From the NCBI GenBank assembly GCA_900753305.1, contig CAADYR010000175.1, positions 1 to 64,000 on the forward strand: a DNA stretch of 64,000 nucleotides, given 5' to 3'. Numbering within the stretch: the stretch's first letter is position 1; each line of letters opens with the position of its first letter. Below the pieces are notes generated by a model. It was not told the DNA's origin. It searched no databases and saw only the letters and a list, made by a program, of their open reading frames with translations. The position numbers and the translations under genes are program-made. Below are positions 37,750 to 45,166 of this stretch, piece after piece. The DNA comes from Lachnospiraceae bacterium. GTDB lineage: Bacteria; Bacillota; Clostridia; Lachnospirales; Lachnospiraceae.

Positions 37750-38556
37750 TTAATCAGATAATGGAGTAGTATATGCGAGCCAGAGGTCAAAATAGGAATC
37801 GAATGATAGAAGCGTTTTACCCTTTACACCAAGTCCATCAGGTGTACGAGTATACCAACCGTTCAATTCCTGCATCTTTAAATCTGGAGAATTAATACAT
37901 ACCCACATTTTCTCTCGATAATTGCGTATCTGTGTTTCCGGAATAACGTAACGGTTATATATTTGCTTAAAATATACGTGACAGGGAGGAAAAACAGAAA
38001 ATACAGCATTTAATTTACGAATTTCGGGAACGGAATGAATCATTCCCCTGGAGTCAACCAATTCGTAAAGTTCTGTTAGCAGCATCCATCCATTATATGT
38101 GTCAGATTGGATCCAAACAGGTTCACCCATATGTTGGGCTAATTCCTGCGGTAATATCTCCATATTTTGAATTTGAGACTGATTGGCGATAAATTCCATG
38201 GCAGAACGTTTAGGATCTTCAGAGAGACCTTTTAAGTAATCTACAGATACAGAAAAAAGCTTTGCCAATGCTTCAACTTTATCTGGAGAAGGAATTTTGG
38301 CAAGTAATGGATCTTTGTGTTCCCAACTTGCAATTGTGGATGTTGGAATTTTAGAAGAACTGCCCAGAACTTCTGCAAGTTTTTCACCAAGCTCTGATTG
38401 GGACCAGCCTTTGGCATTCCTAAGGGCACGAATTCTGGTATTGAGTTTATATCCAATTGACTGATTCTGAGAAGATCCGGATTGACCTCTGGCAGTATTT
38501 AATCTGATCAGTGGATCACCTTTTCGGATTTGTTGGTTTATGTTTTTGTCATTCAT
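37750..38556 (-). CDS. XRE-type helix-turn-helix protein with unknown C-terminal domain
   Basis: A 268-residue protein. Residues about 37-105 form a Cro/C1-type HTH (LRNAKGWSQSELGEKLAEVL, then STIASWEHKDPLLAKIPSPDKVEALAKLF shown here as STIASWEH and DKVEALAKLFSVSVDYLKGL). Residues 120-268 are not recognised: they include EPVWIQSDTYNGWMLL, FPPCHVYFKQIYNRYVIPE and DGLGVKGKTLLSFDSYFDLW. An AAAGGA site precedes the start. It is the only gene between the two AT-rich gaps and faces away from them leftward. By position it is a candidate origin regulator or initiator, but nothing in the sequence proves that. Confidence 0.7.
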   Translation of the reverse strand: MNDKNINQQIRKGDPLIRLNTARGQSGSSQNQSIGYKLNTRIRALRNAKGWSQSELGEKLAEVLGSSSKIPTSTIASWEHKDPLLAKIPSPDKVEALAKLFSVSVDYLKGLSEDPKRSAMEFIANQSQIQNMEILPQELAQHMGEPVWIQSDTYNGWMLLTELYELVDSRGMIHSVPEIRKLNAVFSVFPPCHVYFKQIYNRYVIPETQIRNYREKMWVCINSPDLKMQELNGWYTRTPDGLGVKGKTLLSFDSYFDLWLAYTTPLSD

Positions 38557-38903
38557 GTAAATAAAATCCTTTCATACATACAAAAGAAGTAAAATCATCT
38601 CCCTGCAAGTGTGATCTTATGAAATATATTGAATTAGATATGATGAATAAAAAATCATAATAGAATATAAAAATTTTAACTACTGAAATGATATTCTCTA
38701 TGCAGGTTAAGAAAATAGTCTCTTATTTATCATAATGAGATAGAAAATAAAAGTCAACAAAATTCTACTAAAAGGTATATAAATAAAAATGAATCTTGTA
38801 TAACAGAAAAAAACCAAAGTATAAAATATTTAAAAAGGTAAAAAATGTGAAAGAAAAGATGCAAAGATAACATAAAATACCTGCATAAAATATAAAAATG
38901 AAA

Positions 38904-38922
38904 GATATGAAAGAAAGACGGT
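38904..38922 (-). repeat. Reverse-oriented iteron
   Basis: Read leftward it is ACCGTCTTTCTTTCATATC, matching the left-flank iterons (compare the copy at 33896) but in the opposite orientation. Confidence 0.65.
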
Positions 38923-39026
38923 AAAATATATAAAATAAAATCAGATAAAAAGTAGTCAATAAGACTGCAAAAAACATTTAGAAATTAATAAAAATTAAAT
39001 TAGAGAAAATTAAATTGTAAGACTAG

Positions 39027-39066
39027 AATAGTCAATATATTATTAGTATATAATATATTGACTATT
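39027..39066. repeat. 40-base perfect palindrome
   Basis: AATAGTCAATATATTA (39027-39042) and TAATATATTGACTATT (39051-39066) are exact 16-base inverse complements with an 8-base spacer TTAGTATA. A TTGACT-like element and TATATT strings lie within it, so it could be an operator, a recombination or dimer-resolution site, or an extrudable hairpin in the origin flank. Confidence 0.7.
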
Positions 39067-39154
39067 TATGTAAACGGACATAAAATGACTCAAGGAGACA
39101 AAAAGAGAAAACAATAAATGGTGTAATATAAATTATAGATGAACAAAATAATAT

Positions 39155-39177
39155 TTAAGATGTGAAAGATTCACGGT
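39155..39177 (-). repeat. Reverse-oriented iteron
   Basis: Read leftward it is ACCGTGAATCTTTCACATC, again matching the left-flank consensus in the opposite direction. About 300 bases upstream of the nitroreductase gene. Confidence 0.65.
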
Positions 39178-39481
39178 TAAAATATCATAAAAAAATATTT
39201 AGATATAAATAAAAAAGAAACAGTAAAAGTATATAAAGTAATGTCAAAATAAAAAATGCATATATATTATACAAAAAAGAATATATATACATAAAATAAA
39301 CGAGGGAGAATTATATGTATATAATAATATTTAACAGTAATACATAAAGCGTTTTCAGGTGAAAAGAACACTGCGAGTATTAAAATATATGGTAGTCTCA
39401 TAGAAAATTATGCAGTATAATTGTTTACATAAAGAATATATATAATGCAGGAAAAAATGCAAAAAAGGAGAATAATGTAAA

Positions 39482-40045
39482 ATGATGAAGGATTTAGTGC
39501 AAAAAAATCGTTCTTACAGAAGGTTTTATGAAGAGAAAAAAATAACAGAAAAACAGGTAAGAGAGCTGATCGACACTGCAAGAATGACACCTTCTGGTGC
39601 AAATAAGCAGCCTATCAGGTATATGTACACATGTACGCAGGAAAAGAATAATAAAGTGTTTCCGTACCTGAGATGGGCTGGATATTATCAGGATTGGGAT
39701 GGACCGGAAGAGGGAGAAAGACCGACAGCATATATTATTCTGTTGAGCAAAAATGGTGTAAATGCGCCACAGGATGAAGGAATTATTGGACAAACAATAT
39801 TATTAAGTGCAACGGAAGAAGGAATGGGAGGCTGTTTTATAGCTAATGTAGACAGAGCCGGTCTGGCAGAAGCAATTCAGGTTCCGGATGGATATCAGAT
39901 AAAATTAGTGATTGCTCTTGGATATCCCAAAGAAAAAGTAGTGATAGATGAAATATCGGAATCCGATGATATTAAATATTATAGAGATGAAGATCAGACA
40001 CATCATGTTCCCAAGATCAAACTGGAAGATTTAATTATAAAATAG
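39482..40045 (+). CDS. Nitroreductase-family flavoprotein
   Basis: A 187-residue member of the FMN-dependent nitroreductase family. The N-terminal KNRSYRRFYEEKKI is the FMN-phosphate-binding R-S-x-R-x-F string; APQDEGIIGQTILLSATEEG and GLGGCF-like GMGGCFIANVD follow in order, then VIALGYPKEK. Substrates of such enzymes (quinones, nitro compounds, flavins) cannot be inferred. GGAG lies 11 bases before the first of two tandem ATGs. It is the first gene on the right of the AT-rich region and reads away from it. Confidence 0.88.
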   Translation: MMKDLVQKNRSYRRFYEEKKITEKQVRELIDTARMTPSGANKQPIRYMYTCTQEKNNKVFPYLRWAGYYQDWDGPEEGERPTAYIILLSKNGVNAPQDEGIIGQTILLSATEEGMGGCFIANVDRAGLAEAIQVPDGYQIKLVIALGYPKEKVVIDEISESDDIKYYRDEDQTHHVPKIKLEDLIIK

Positions 40046-40124
40046 AAATCCATAACTATTATCAAATTCCTTTAAAATGCCGAAATATATAGAAGAGAAG
40101 GCATATTTGAGGGGGATGGATATA

Positions 40125-41111
40125 ATGTCATCAATATCATATAGCGCATCAGACTTTTTGAATAAGATAACAAATAGTGGAAATGCATATATATCTAATT
40201 ACAGTAAACGTGTGCGTGAAGCAGATACCAATGTACAGAATCTACAGGAGCAATTGATCACTTTCCGTAAAAATATAAGGAATTTAAGAAATTATGATTC
40301 TGATAGCTATAATAGGGATCAAATAGAACGACAAATTACATCTTTTGTGAAAAGTTATAATGATTTAAAGAGTGCATCTGATAAGGCTGATAACAGTAAT
40401 ATTAAAAAGCAAATGGATAAACTGGAAGAGACATTATCGGATCATGAAAAAAGTCTAAAAAAGCTGGGTATTAAAGTAAGTGATAAAAAACTGAAATTTG
40501 ATACGGATACTTTTGATGATGTATCAGATAAGGATGCCAAAAAAATATTCCAGACATTGTTTGAGGGCAGTGATTCTTTCATATCTAAGGTATATAAAAT
40601 AGGGAGAGATCTGGAGAAATCAGCGAATACAGAAGAGTATCAGATGAATCTGAGAAGCTTTCACACTACGACAAGATATAGCGATGCGGAAATTGATGTG
40701 GCTACAATGGCAAATGAGATAAAAAATACGAGTCTGCCTAAATGCCAGAGTGTCCTGGGGCGTACAGATGATGATGCCAAAAGTATTCGAATCGACAGTT
40801 TGAAGGAATATATAGATAATTACAATAAAATGATAGCTCAGGATGTTGATTGTTCTACATTCAGTGCCATAAAAGAACTTCAGGAAAGCAAAAAAGATGA
40901 ACTGGCAGCATTGGGAATTACGATAGAGGATGATAATAGCCTGACGATAGATGAGTCAGTGGAACAGGATAGTACATTTTGTAATACATATGATTCACTA
41001 TTTGCTACAGATTCGACATATGTATCGCAGATGAAACAACTGTGTGACAAGACGATCAACACAGTTCTTAAGGCAGATAAACTGGGCATTACATTAGATA
41101 TAAGCGTATAA
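40125..41111 (+). CDS. Coiled-coil protein with FliD-like motifs, function unknown
   Basis: A 328-residue hydrophilic protein without signal peptide or membrane segments. Residues 5-130 are strongly helical and heptad-like (VREADTNVQNLQEQLITF). ITSFVKSYNDL and later LGITIEDDNSLTIDE echo two motifs of flagellar hook-associated FliD, and similar clostridial proteins without full FliD domains exist. No flagellar genes are nearby, so secretion or filament capping is only a guess. The ATG at 40125 is preferred because GAGGGGG lies 9 bases upstream; ATGs at 40077 and 40116 lack spacing. It ends at a strong terminator and may be co-transcribed with the nitroreductase. Confidence 0.55.
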   Translation: MSSISYSASDFLNKITNSGNAYISNYSKRVREADTNVQNLQEQLITFRKNIRNLRNYDSDSYNRDQIERQITSFVKSYNDLKSASDKADNSNIKKQMDKLEETLSDHEKSLKKLGIKVSDKKLKFDTDTFDDVSDKDAKKIFQTLFEGSDSFISKVYKIGRDLEKSANTEEYQMNLRSFHTTTRYSDAEIDVATMANEIKNTSLPKCQSVLGRTDDDAKSIRIDSLKEYIDNYNKMIAQDVDCSTFSAIKELQESKKDELAALGITIEDDNSLTIDESVEQDSTFCNTYDSLFATDSTYVSQMKQLCDKTINTVLKADKLGITLDISV

Positions 41112-41126
41112 ACAATTGCAATAAGT

Positions 41127-41158
41127 GACCCCATTCATAAAGAATGGGGTCTTTTTAT
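41127..41158 (+). terminator. Rho-independent terminator
   Basis: GACCCCATTC and GAATGGGGTC form a perfect 10-base stem with a 5-base loop and a T-run on the + strand. The converging HAD gene ends at its edge. Confidence 0.92.
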
Positions 41159-41160
41159 TA

Positions 41161-41970
41161 CTAGATAAAGTGAAAATGTTCAAGAGCCTGTCGAATGCCG
41201 CCTTCGCTGGAGCGTGAGGTTACATAGGATACTTTGGTGAAAAGTGATTCCGGAGAGGAATTTCCCATAGCAATGCTGTTTTTTACATAGGACAGCATGG
41301 AAAGGTCATTGTTGCTGTCACCCATGGCGTATGCATCGTCAAGTGTTAGACCGTAATAATCGAGAACTGTCTGAATACCGGTAGCTTTGGAAAAACCAAG
41401 AGGTACGAATTCACGAAAATCTCCACCGCGGTCGATACATTCGAAATATTTGTCACTTACACGGCGAAAGGCAGGGATATCTTCAAGATTTTGAAACCAT
41501 ATGACAAATTTATCACAGGTAAAATCTTCTGATTCCGGGTCATGTGACATATCATAATTTCTGTTTGCGAAAGAACGGTATTGCCTGATGCCACCTTCTG
41601 AGAGAAGAGGGCGGGATATATCAAAACGAACCTCATATTTGGACTCGAAGAGAATATCAAGTGGATATTTCCTGGCTTCTGTAAGGATTTCGGATACAAT
41701 GGAGTGATTCTGGTTAATATAGAGAATCTCCTGTAAAGTATTGTCTTTTGTACAATAGATATTGGTTCCGCAGCCACATACATAACCGTCAAATCCAACA
41801 TTACGGAAACGTTCTTCTACGTTTTGCATGCATCTTCCGGTATTAATGAACATCAGATGACCATTGTTTCTCGCCCTGCGGATAGCATCTGCAGCATCAG
41901 CAGGAACAGAGCCGTCAATTTCAGATGTTAAAGTACCGTCTATATCGAAAAAAGCAATCTTACGACTCAT
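41161..41970 (-). CDS. HAD-superfamily phosphatase, Cof type
   Basis: A 269-residue IIB-cap HAD hydrolase. Motif I is FFDIDGTL, motif II FINTGR, motif III lysine around GFSKATGIQ, and motif IV AMGDSNNDLSML. Cof-type enzymes dephosphorylate sugar phosphates and cofactors such as FMN or PLP. Its start codon shares one base with the stop of the upstream flavin reductase gene (TAATG), so the two are translated together. Confidence 0.9.
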   Translation of the reverse strand: MSRKIAFFDIDGTLTSEIDGSVPADAADAIRRARNNGHLMFINTGRCMQNVEERFRNVGFDGYVCGCGTNIYCTKDNTLQEILYINQNHSIVSEILTEARKYPLDILFESKYEVRFDISRPLLSEGGIRQYRSFANRNYDMSHDPESEDFTCDKFVIWFQNLEDIPAFRRVSDKYFECIDRGGDFREFVPLGFSKATGIQTVLDYYGLTLDDAYAMGDSNNDLSMLSYVKNSIAMGNSSPESLFTKVSYVTSRSSEGGIRQALEHFHFI

Positions 41971-42476
41971 TATCTGGCGAGAACCTCCATAATTTCAGCG
42001 ATGTACATAGTGTGCATATTGCCGTCAGCGTACCATTTGTCCTTAATTTCAGGAGAGAGGAAAGAATCTTCTGTGATACGTGTAGCAGAAAGTTTATGGC
42101 ACAGAAGGATAAGATTACCTTCATCTATATAGGGAATTCCCATTTTGTGACCGCAGCTAAGACCTGCATTTGCAATCTTATCCTCATCGCGACCTGAATG
42201 AGAACCGCAGTAATTCAGAGCGTTGCGGTATTTCTCATCCATAAAGCTGAGAGAGAAAAACTCACTGTTATCAACGAACTCCTTGGTATATCTGGTGTCA
42301 CGGATAAATACGTAAACAACATTTTTACCCCACATAACGCCCATGCCACCCCAACTGATGGTCATAGTATTATCTTTCTTATCTGAACCGGCAGTAACAA
42401 GAGCCCATTCTTTGCCTATTTTTGTAAAGGGATTAAACTCCAGCATATCTATTGGGCATGTTTGAAAACTGTGCAT
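41970..42476 (-). CDS. Flavin reductase-like FMN-binding protein
   Basis: A 168-residue flavin_reduct domain protein. EWALVTAGSDKKDNTMTISWGG, here given as ALVTAG and NTMTISWGG, is the FMN-binding strand pair; FVYIRDTRYTKEF-like VFIRDTRYTKEFVD and FSLSFM follow. Members reduce flavin with NAD(P)H or carry FMN for partner enzymes. It forms a two-gene unit with the HAD phosphatase. Confidence 0.87.
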   Translation of the reverse strand: MHSFQTCPIDMLEFNPFTKIGKEWALVTAGSDKKDNTMTISWGGMGVMWGKNVVYVFIRDTRYTKEFVDNSEFFSLSFMDEKYRNALNYCGSHSGRDEDKIANAGLSCGHKMGIPYIDEGNLILLCHKLSATRITEDSFLSPEIKDKWYADGNMHTMYIAEIMEVLAR

Positions 42477-42626
42477 AGTTAAATACTTCCTTCCTATTAA
42501 AATATGAACTTAATTATAACATATTTATGAAAGAACATCATTATAAATATCTAACGATATCAACATATGTTAACTGTACATTTATATCAGAATTTGATAG
42601 AATAGGAAAAAAAGAGGAGAGAAAAT

Positions 42627-43166
42627 ATGGGATGTGTGTACTTTACCAGACATGGACAGACTATATGGAATGTAGAAAACAAAATCTGTGGAGCAACAGA
42701 TATTGCATTGACACAGTTAGGACATGAACAGGCTATTGAACTGGGCAGGAAAATCAAAGAAGAAAAGCTTGAAATAGATGAAATTCTGTATTCACCATTG
42801 ATCCGTGCGGCAGATACTGCCAGACACATTGCGCAGGAAACCGGGATTCCATGCCGACAGGAACCTAGGCTGACGGAACAGAATTTTGGCAAATATGAAT
42901 CTACAGCAAGAGATGGAGCAGTATTTCAGGAAGCAAAGAAGCAATTTGTCAATCATTTTGAGGGCGGAGAAACAATGCTGCATCTGGCTCAGAGAATCTA
43001 TAACTTACTGGATGAATTAAAACAGGAATCTGCTAACAAAACGTATTTGTTAGTTGCTCATAATGGAATTGCCAGAGTGGTAAATTCGTATTTTTATGAT
43101 ATGGAAAATGGAGAATACGCTGCATTTGGTATCAAAAACTGCGAAATCAGAAAATATCAGTTTTAA
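42627..43166 (+). CDS. Histidine phosphatase-family protein
   Basis: A 179-residue phosphoglycerate-mutase-like phosphatase. The phosphoacceptor histidine is in YFTRHGQTIWN, the second arginine in SPLIRAADTA, the acid in the TEQNFGKYE region, and the second histidine in LLVAHNGIARV. It belongs to the broad-specificity phosphatase group rather than to true mutases, judging from its length. AGAGGAGAG precedes the start. It is a single gene ending at a bidirectional terminator. Confidence 0.9.
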   Translation: MGCVYFTRHGQTIWNVENKICGATDIALTQLGHEQAIELGRKIKEEKLEIDEILYSPLIRAADTARHIAQETGIPCRQEPRLTEQNFGKYESTARDGAVFQEAKKQFVNHFEGGETMLHLAQRIYNLLDELKQESANKTYLLVAHNGIARVVNSYFYDMENGEYAAFGIKNCEIRKYQF

Positions 43167-43168
43167 AG

Positions 43169-43206
43169 AAAAGCGGAAGTTCATAAAAATTTGAACTTCC
43201 GCTTTT
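43169..43206. terminator. Bidirectional terminator
   Basis: AAAAGCGGAAGTTCA pairs with TGAACTTCCGCTTTT around an 8-base loop, with U-runs on both strands, serving the converging histidine phosphatase and esterase genes. Confidence 0.93.
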
Positions 43207-43209
43207 AAA

Positions 43210-44985
43210 TCAGCCAACGGGATGTAACTCTGCATCGGAAGGAAGAGCCTGTTCCGTACTGTGAAGATATTTCATGAGGATAACAAGTCCCTGATAGCAG
43301 TCAGCACGGTTGATCGCATCATCAGGTGCATACTGATCTGTAAGAAAGCCTTTTGCAATAGCATCACGATAACAATTTTCCAGGGAAATGTTACGTTTAT
43401 CAGCAGTATGACATCCTCTGATCAGAAAGCTGGCATATTCTGCAGCCGTTAATGCATCATCAGGACGAAAATGAGTATCAGATACAGTAACAGGATCGAT
43501 AAGATTCTCATCAATGCATGCCTGAACGTAGGAGGAATCCCATTCGTACCTTGATAAATCAGAGAAGCAGCCTAAATAAGGGCGTTTCCCGGATAGACGC
43601 AAAGCCTTGAAAAATACCATAAGAAATTGTGCGCGGGGCATGATCGCATCAGGATGCAAATACATGACACAGGGGTCCAAAAGACCAAGATGCAATGCTT
43701 CGACCATATTATCATATTGAGGAATTTCTTTGATATCCACATAAGGAATTTCCATTTCAAAAGAACCTCCGGCAGTTGTTTCTGTGGGAATTTCTTTTGT
43801 ATCCTGCTCTGGTGAGAAGTTTTGGGGAATCTCAGATACAGGTAAAACAGATAATGGAGTGATATTTTGCCGTTGAATTTCAGATACCACATAAGAGGCA
43901 ATCATTTTAGCACCATAGTCATTGGTGTGTGTAATGTCCATAAAATAATCATGAACATCTGGTTCACCCAAACTAACCCATTTACGGAAAGTCAATTCAT
44001 GGAGATTAATAAACGGTACGTTACATTCTTCTGCAACTACCTGACATGCCAGGGCATGGGTGGAAAGCAGAGAACGGAATTGTCCATTATCTTCAAAAGG
44101 AATGCGGCTGATAGGAGAGATTACGATAGGATAAGCACCAACAGCACGTATTTCACTGATGTATCTGCGAAGATTATTGATATATCCGCCAAAAGCAGCC
44201 AGATTGCGACGTTTCTGATCATTATGACCAAATTGGAGCATAACGATATCTTTTGGACGAATATGCTGCAGGATAATATTCCAATGTCCATCATCTCTAA
44301 AACAATTGGTCGTCATACCGGAATGTGCCTGATTACAAATAGCTAAAGTAGGAAAATACTGTGCTAGCATCTGAGCCCATCCACCGCAGCTTCCATATGG
44401 ATAATACGGATAAAGGGCGTTCTGGTCGGTGAGAGTGGAATCTCCGGCTATATAGAGTACGGGAGCATCGGTTTCCATAACCGATATCTGCGAAACCGAT
44501 GCATTTTCACCGCACCAGCTAAGATAAATTGCCTTTTCTGTAACTGGAATGCTGGTCATGGCGGGAATATATGGTGCGACATAGGTTATAAAAGAAAGCT
44601 GCTTGCTGGTATGAGCAGCTAAATTGATATTTTCAGCAATCAGATTGCGCCTGCCGCAAAAGACTTTCATATTGTGAATGGGTTGATCGCCGGCTGAGAT
44701 TTTCATATCGATCTGATAAGCGCCATCCTGCGGCACAGAAGTCTTGAAAACCATAACTGCACGTCCATTTATGACTTTTACGCAGTCAGAAGCAGTAGCA
44801 GTGAAAGAGCCTACAGCTTCTCTGGCTGATGTGCGCAAGTTCCAACCACCCAGATAGAGTGACTTTTCAGATTGTGTTTTGCCTTTTATATGAAGTGGAT
44901 CAACGAAACCGTAACCTGTTTCTTCTATATAATATGTGTTGGCAGTGATCTGTCCGATACCGAATTGATAAATATTATGATACAT
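43210..44985 (-). CDS. SGNH esterase (rhamnogalacturonan acetylesterase-like) with SLH-like repeats
   Basis: A 591-residue multidomain protein. Residues 1-170 form a beta-rich region resembling the N-terminal module of family 12 carbohydrate esterases. Residues 175-370 are the SGNH domain: nucleophile in IAGDSTLTD, then GGWAQMLAQYF, FGHNDQ, and HTNDYGAKM with the catalytic Asp/His. Residues about 410-580 contain three repeats resembling S-layer homology domains (FSDLSRYEWDSSYVQACIDE, RNISLENCYRDAIAKGF). The combination fits removal of acetyl groups from pectin. No signal peptide is visible at the N-terminus, which is odd for an SLH protein. Confidence 0.82.
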   Translation of the reverse strand: MYHNIYQFGIGQITANTYYIEETGYGFVDPLHIKGKTQSEKSLYLGGWNLRTSAREAVGSFTATASDCVKVINGRAVMVFKTSVPQDGAYQIDMKISAGDQPIHNMKVFCGRRNLIAENINLAAHTSKQLSFITYVAPYIPAMTSIPVTEKAIYLSWCGENASVSQISVMETDAPVLYIAGDSTLTDQNALYPYYPYGSCGGWAQMLAQYFPTLAICNQAHSGMTTNCFRDDGHWNIILQHIRPKDIVMLQFGHNDQKRRNLAAFGGYINNLRRYISEIRAVGAYPIVISPISRIPFEDNGQFRSLLSTHALACQVVAEECNVPFINLHELTFRKWVSLGEPDVHDYFMDITHTNDYGAKMIASYVVSEIQRQNITPLSVLPVSEIPQNFSPEQDTKEIPTETTAGGSFEMEIPYVDIKEIPQYDNMVEALHLGLLDPCVMYLHPDAIMPRAQFLMVFFKALRLSGKRPYLGCFSDLSRYEWDSSYVQACIDENLIDPVTVSDTHFRPDDALTAAEYASFLIRGCHTADKRNISLENCYRDAIAKGFLTDQYAPDDAINRADCYQGLVILMKYLHSTEQALPSDAELHPVG

Positions 44986-45102
44986 ATTGTAGTCCCCCTG
45001 ATATCCTTATAACGTTATTGTAGCATGTAGAATCTGGCAAATTCAACGCAAAAAGGAACAGAAGGTATGCATAAGTGGTCAGAAGAAGTATAAGGAAAGG
45101 CA

Positions 45103-45131
45103 TTGTCAAAACGGTAATTTTGTGGTTTTAT
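45103..45131 (+). promoter_or_regulatory. Possible promoter of the Lon-like ATPase gene
   Basis: TTGTCA, 17 bases, TTTTAT, about 35 bases before the start codon. Confidence 0.35.
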
Positions 45132-45166
45132 TAGATAAGAGAAAACTACAAAGGAGATTAAGAGAT

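Larger units (their letters stand above)
38557..39481. other. Second AT-rich non-coding region, right flank of the putative origin
   Basis: About 0.9 kb, strongly A-rich on the top strand and with no convincing gene. It holds two iterons in reverse orientation and a 40-base perfect palindrome. The leftward frame at 38768-38977 is a composition artefact. Confidence 0.6.

Noticed and set aside
37338..38977. Leftward Ile/Tyr/Phe-rich frames that look like membrane proteins
   Set aside because: They are products of A-rich top-strand composition, with no ribosome sites and no conserved pattern.
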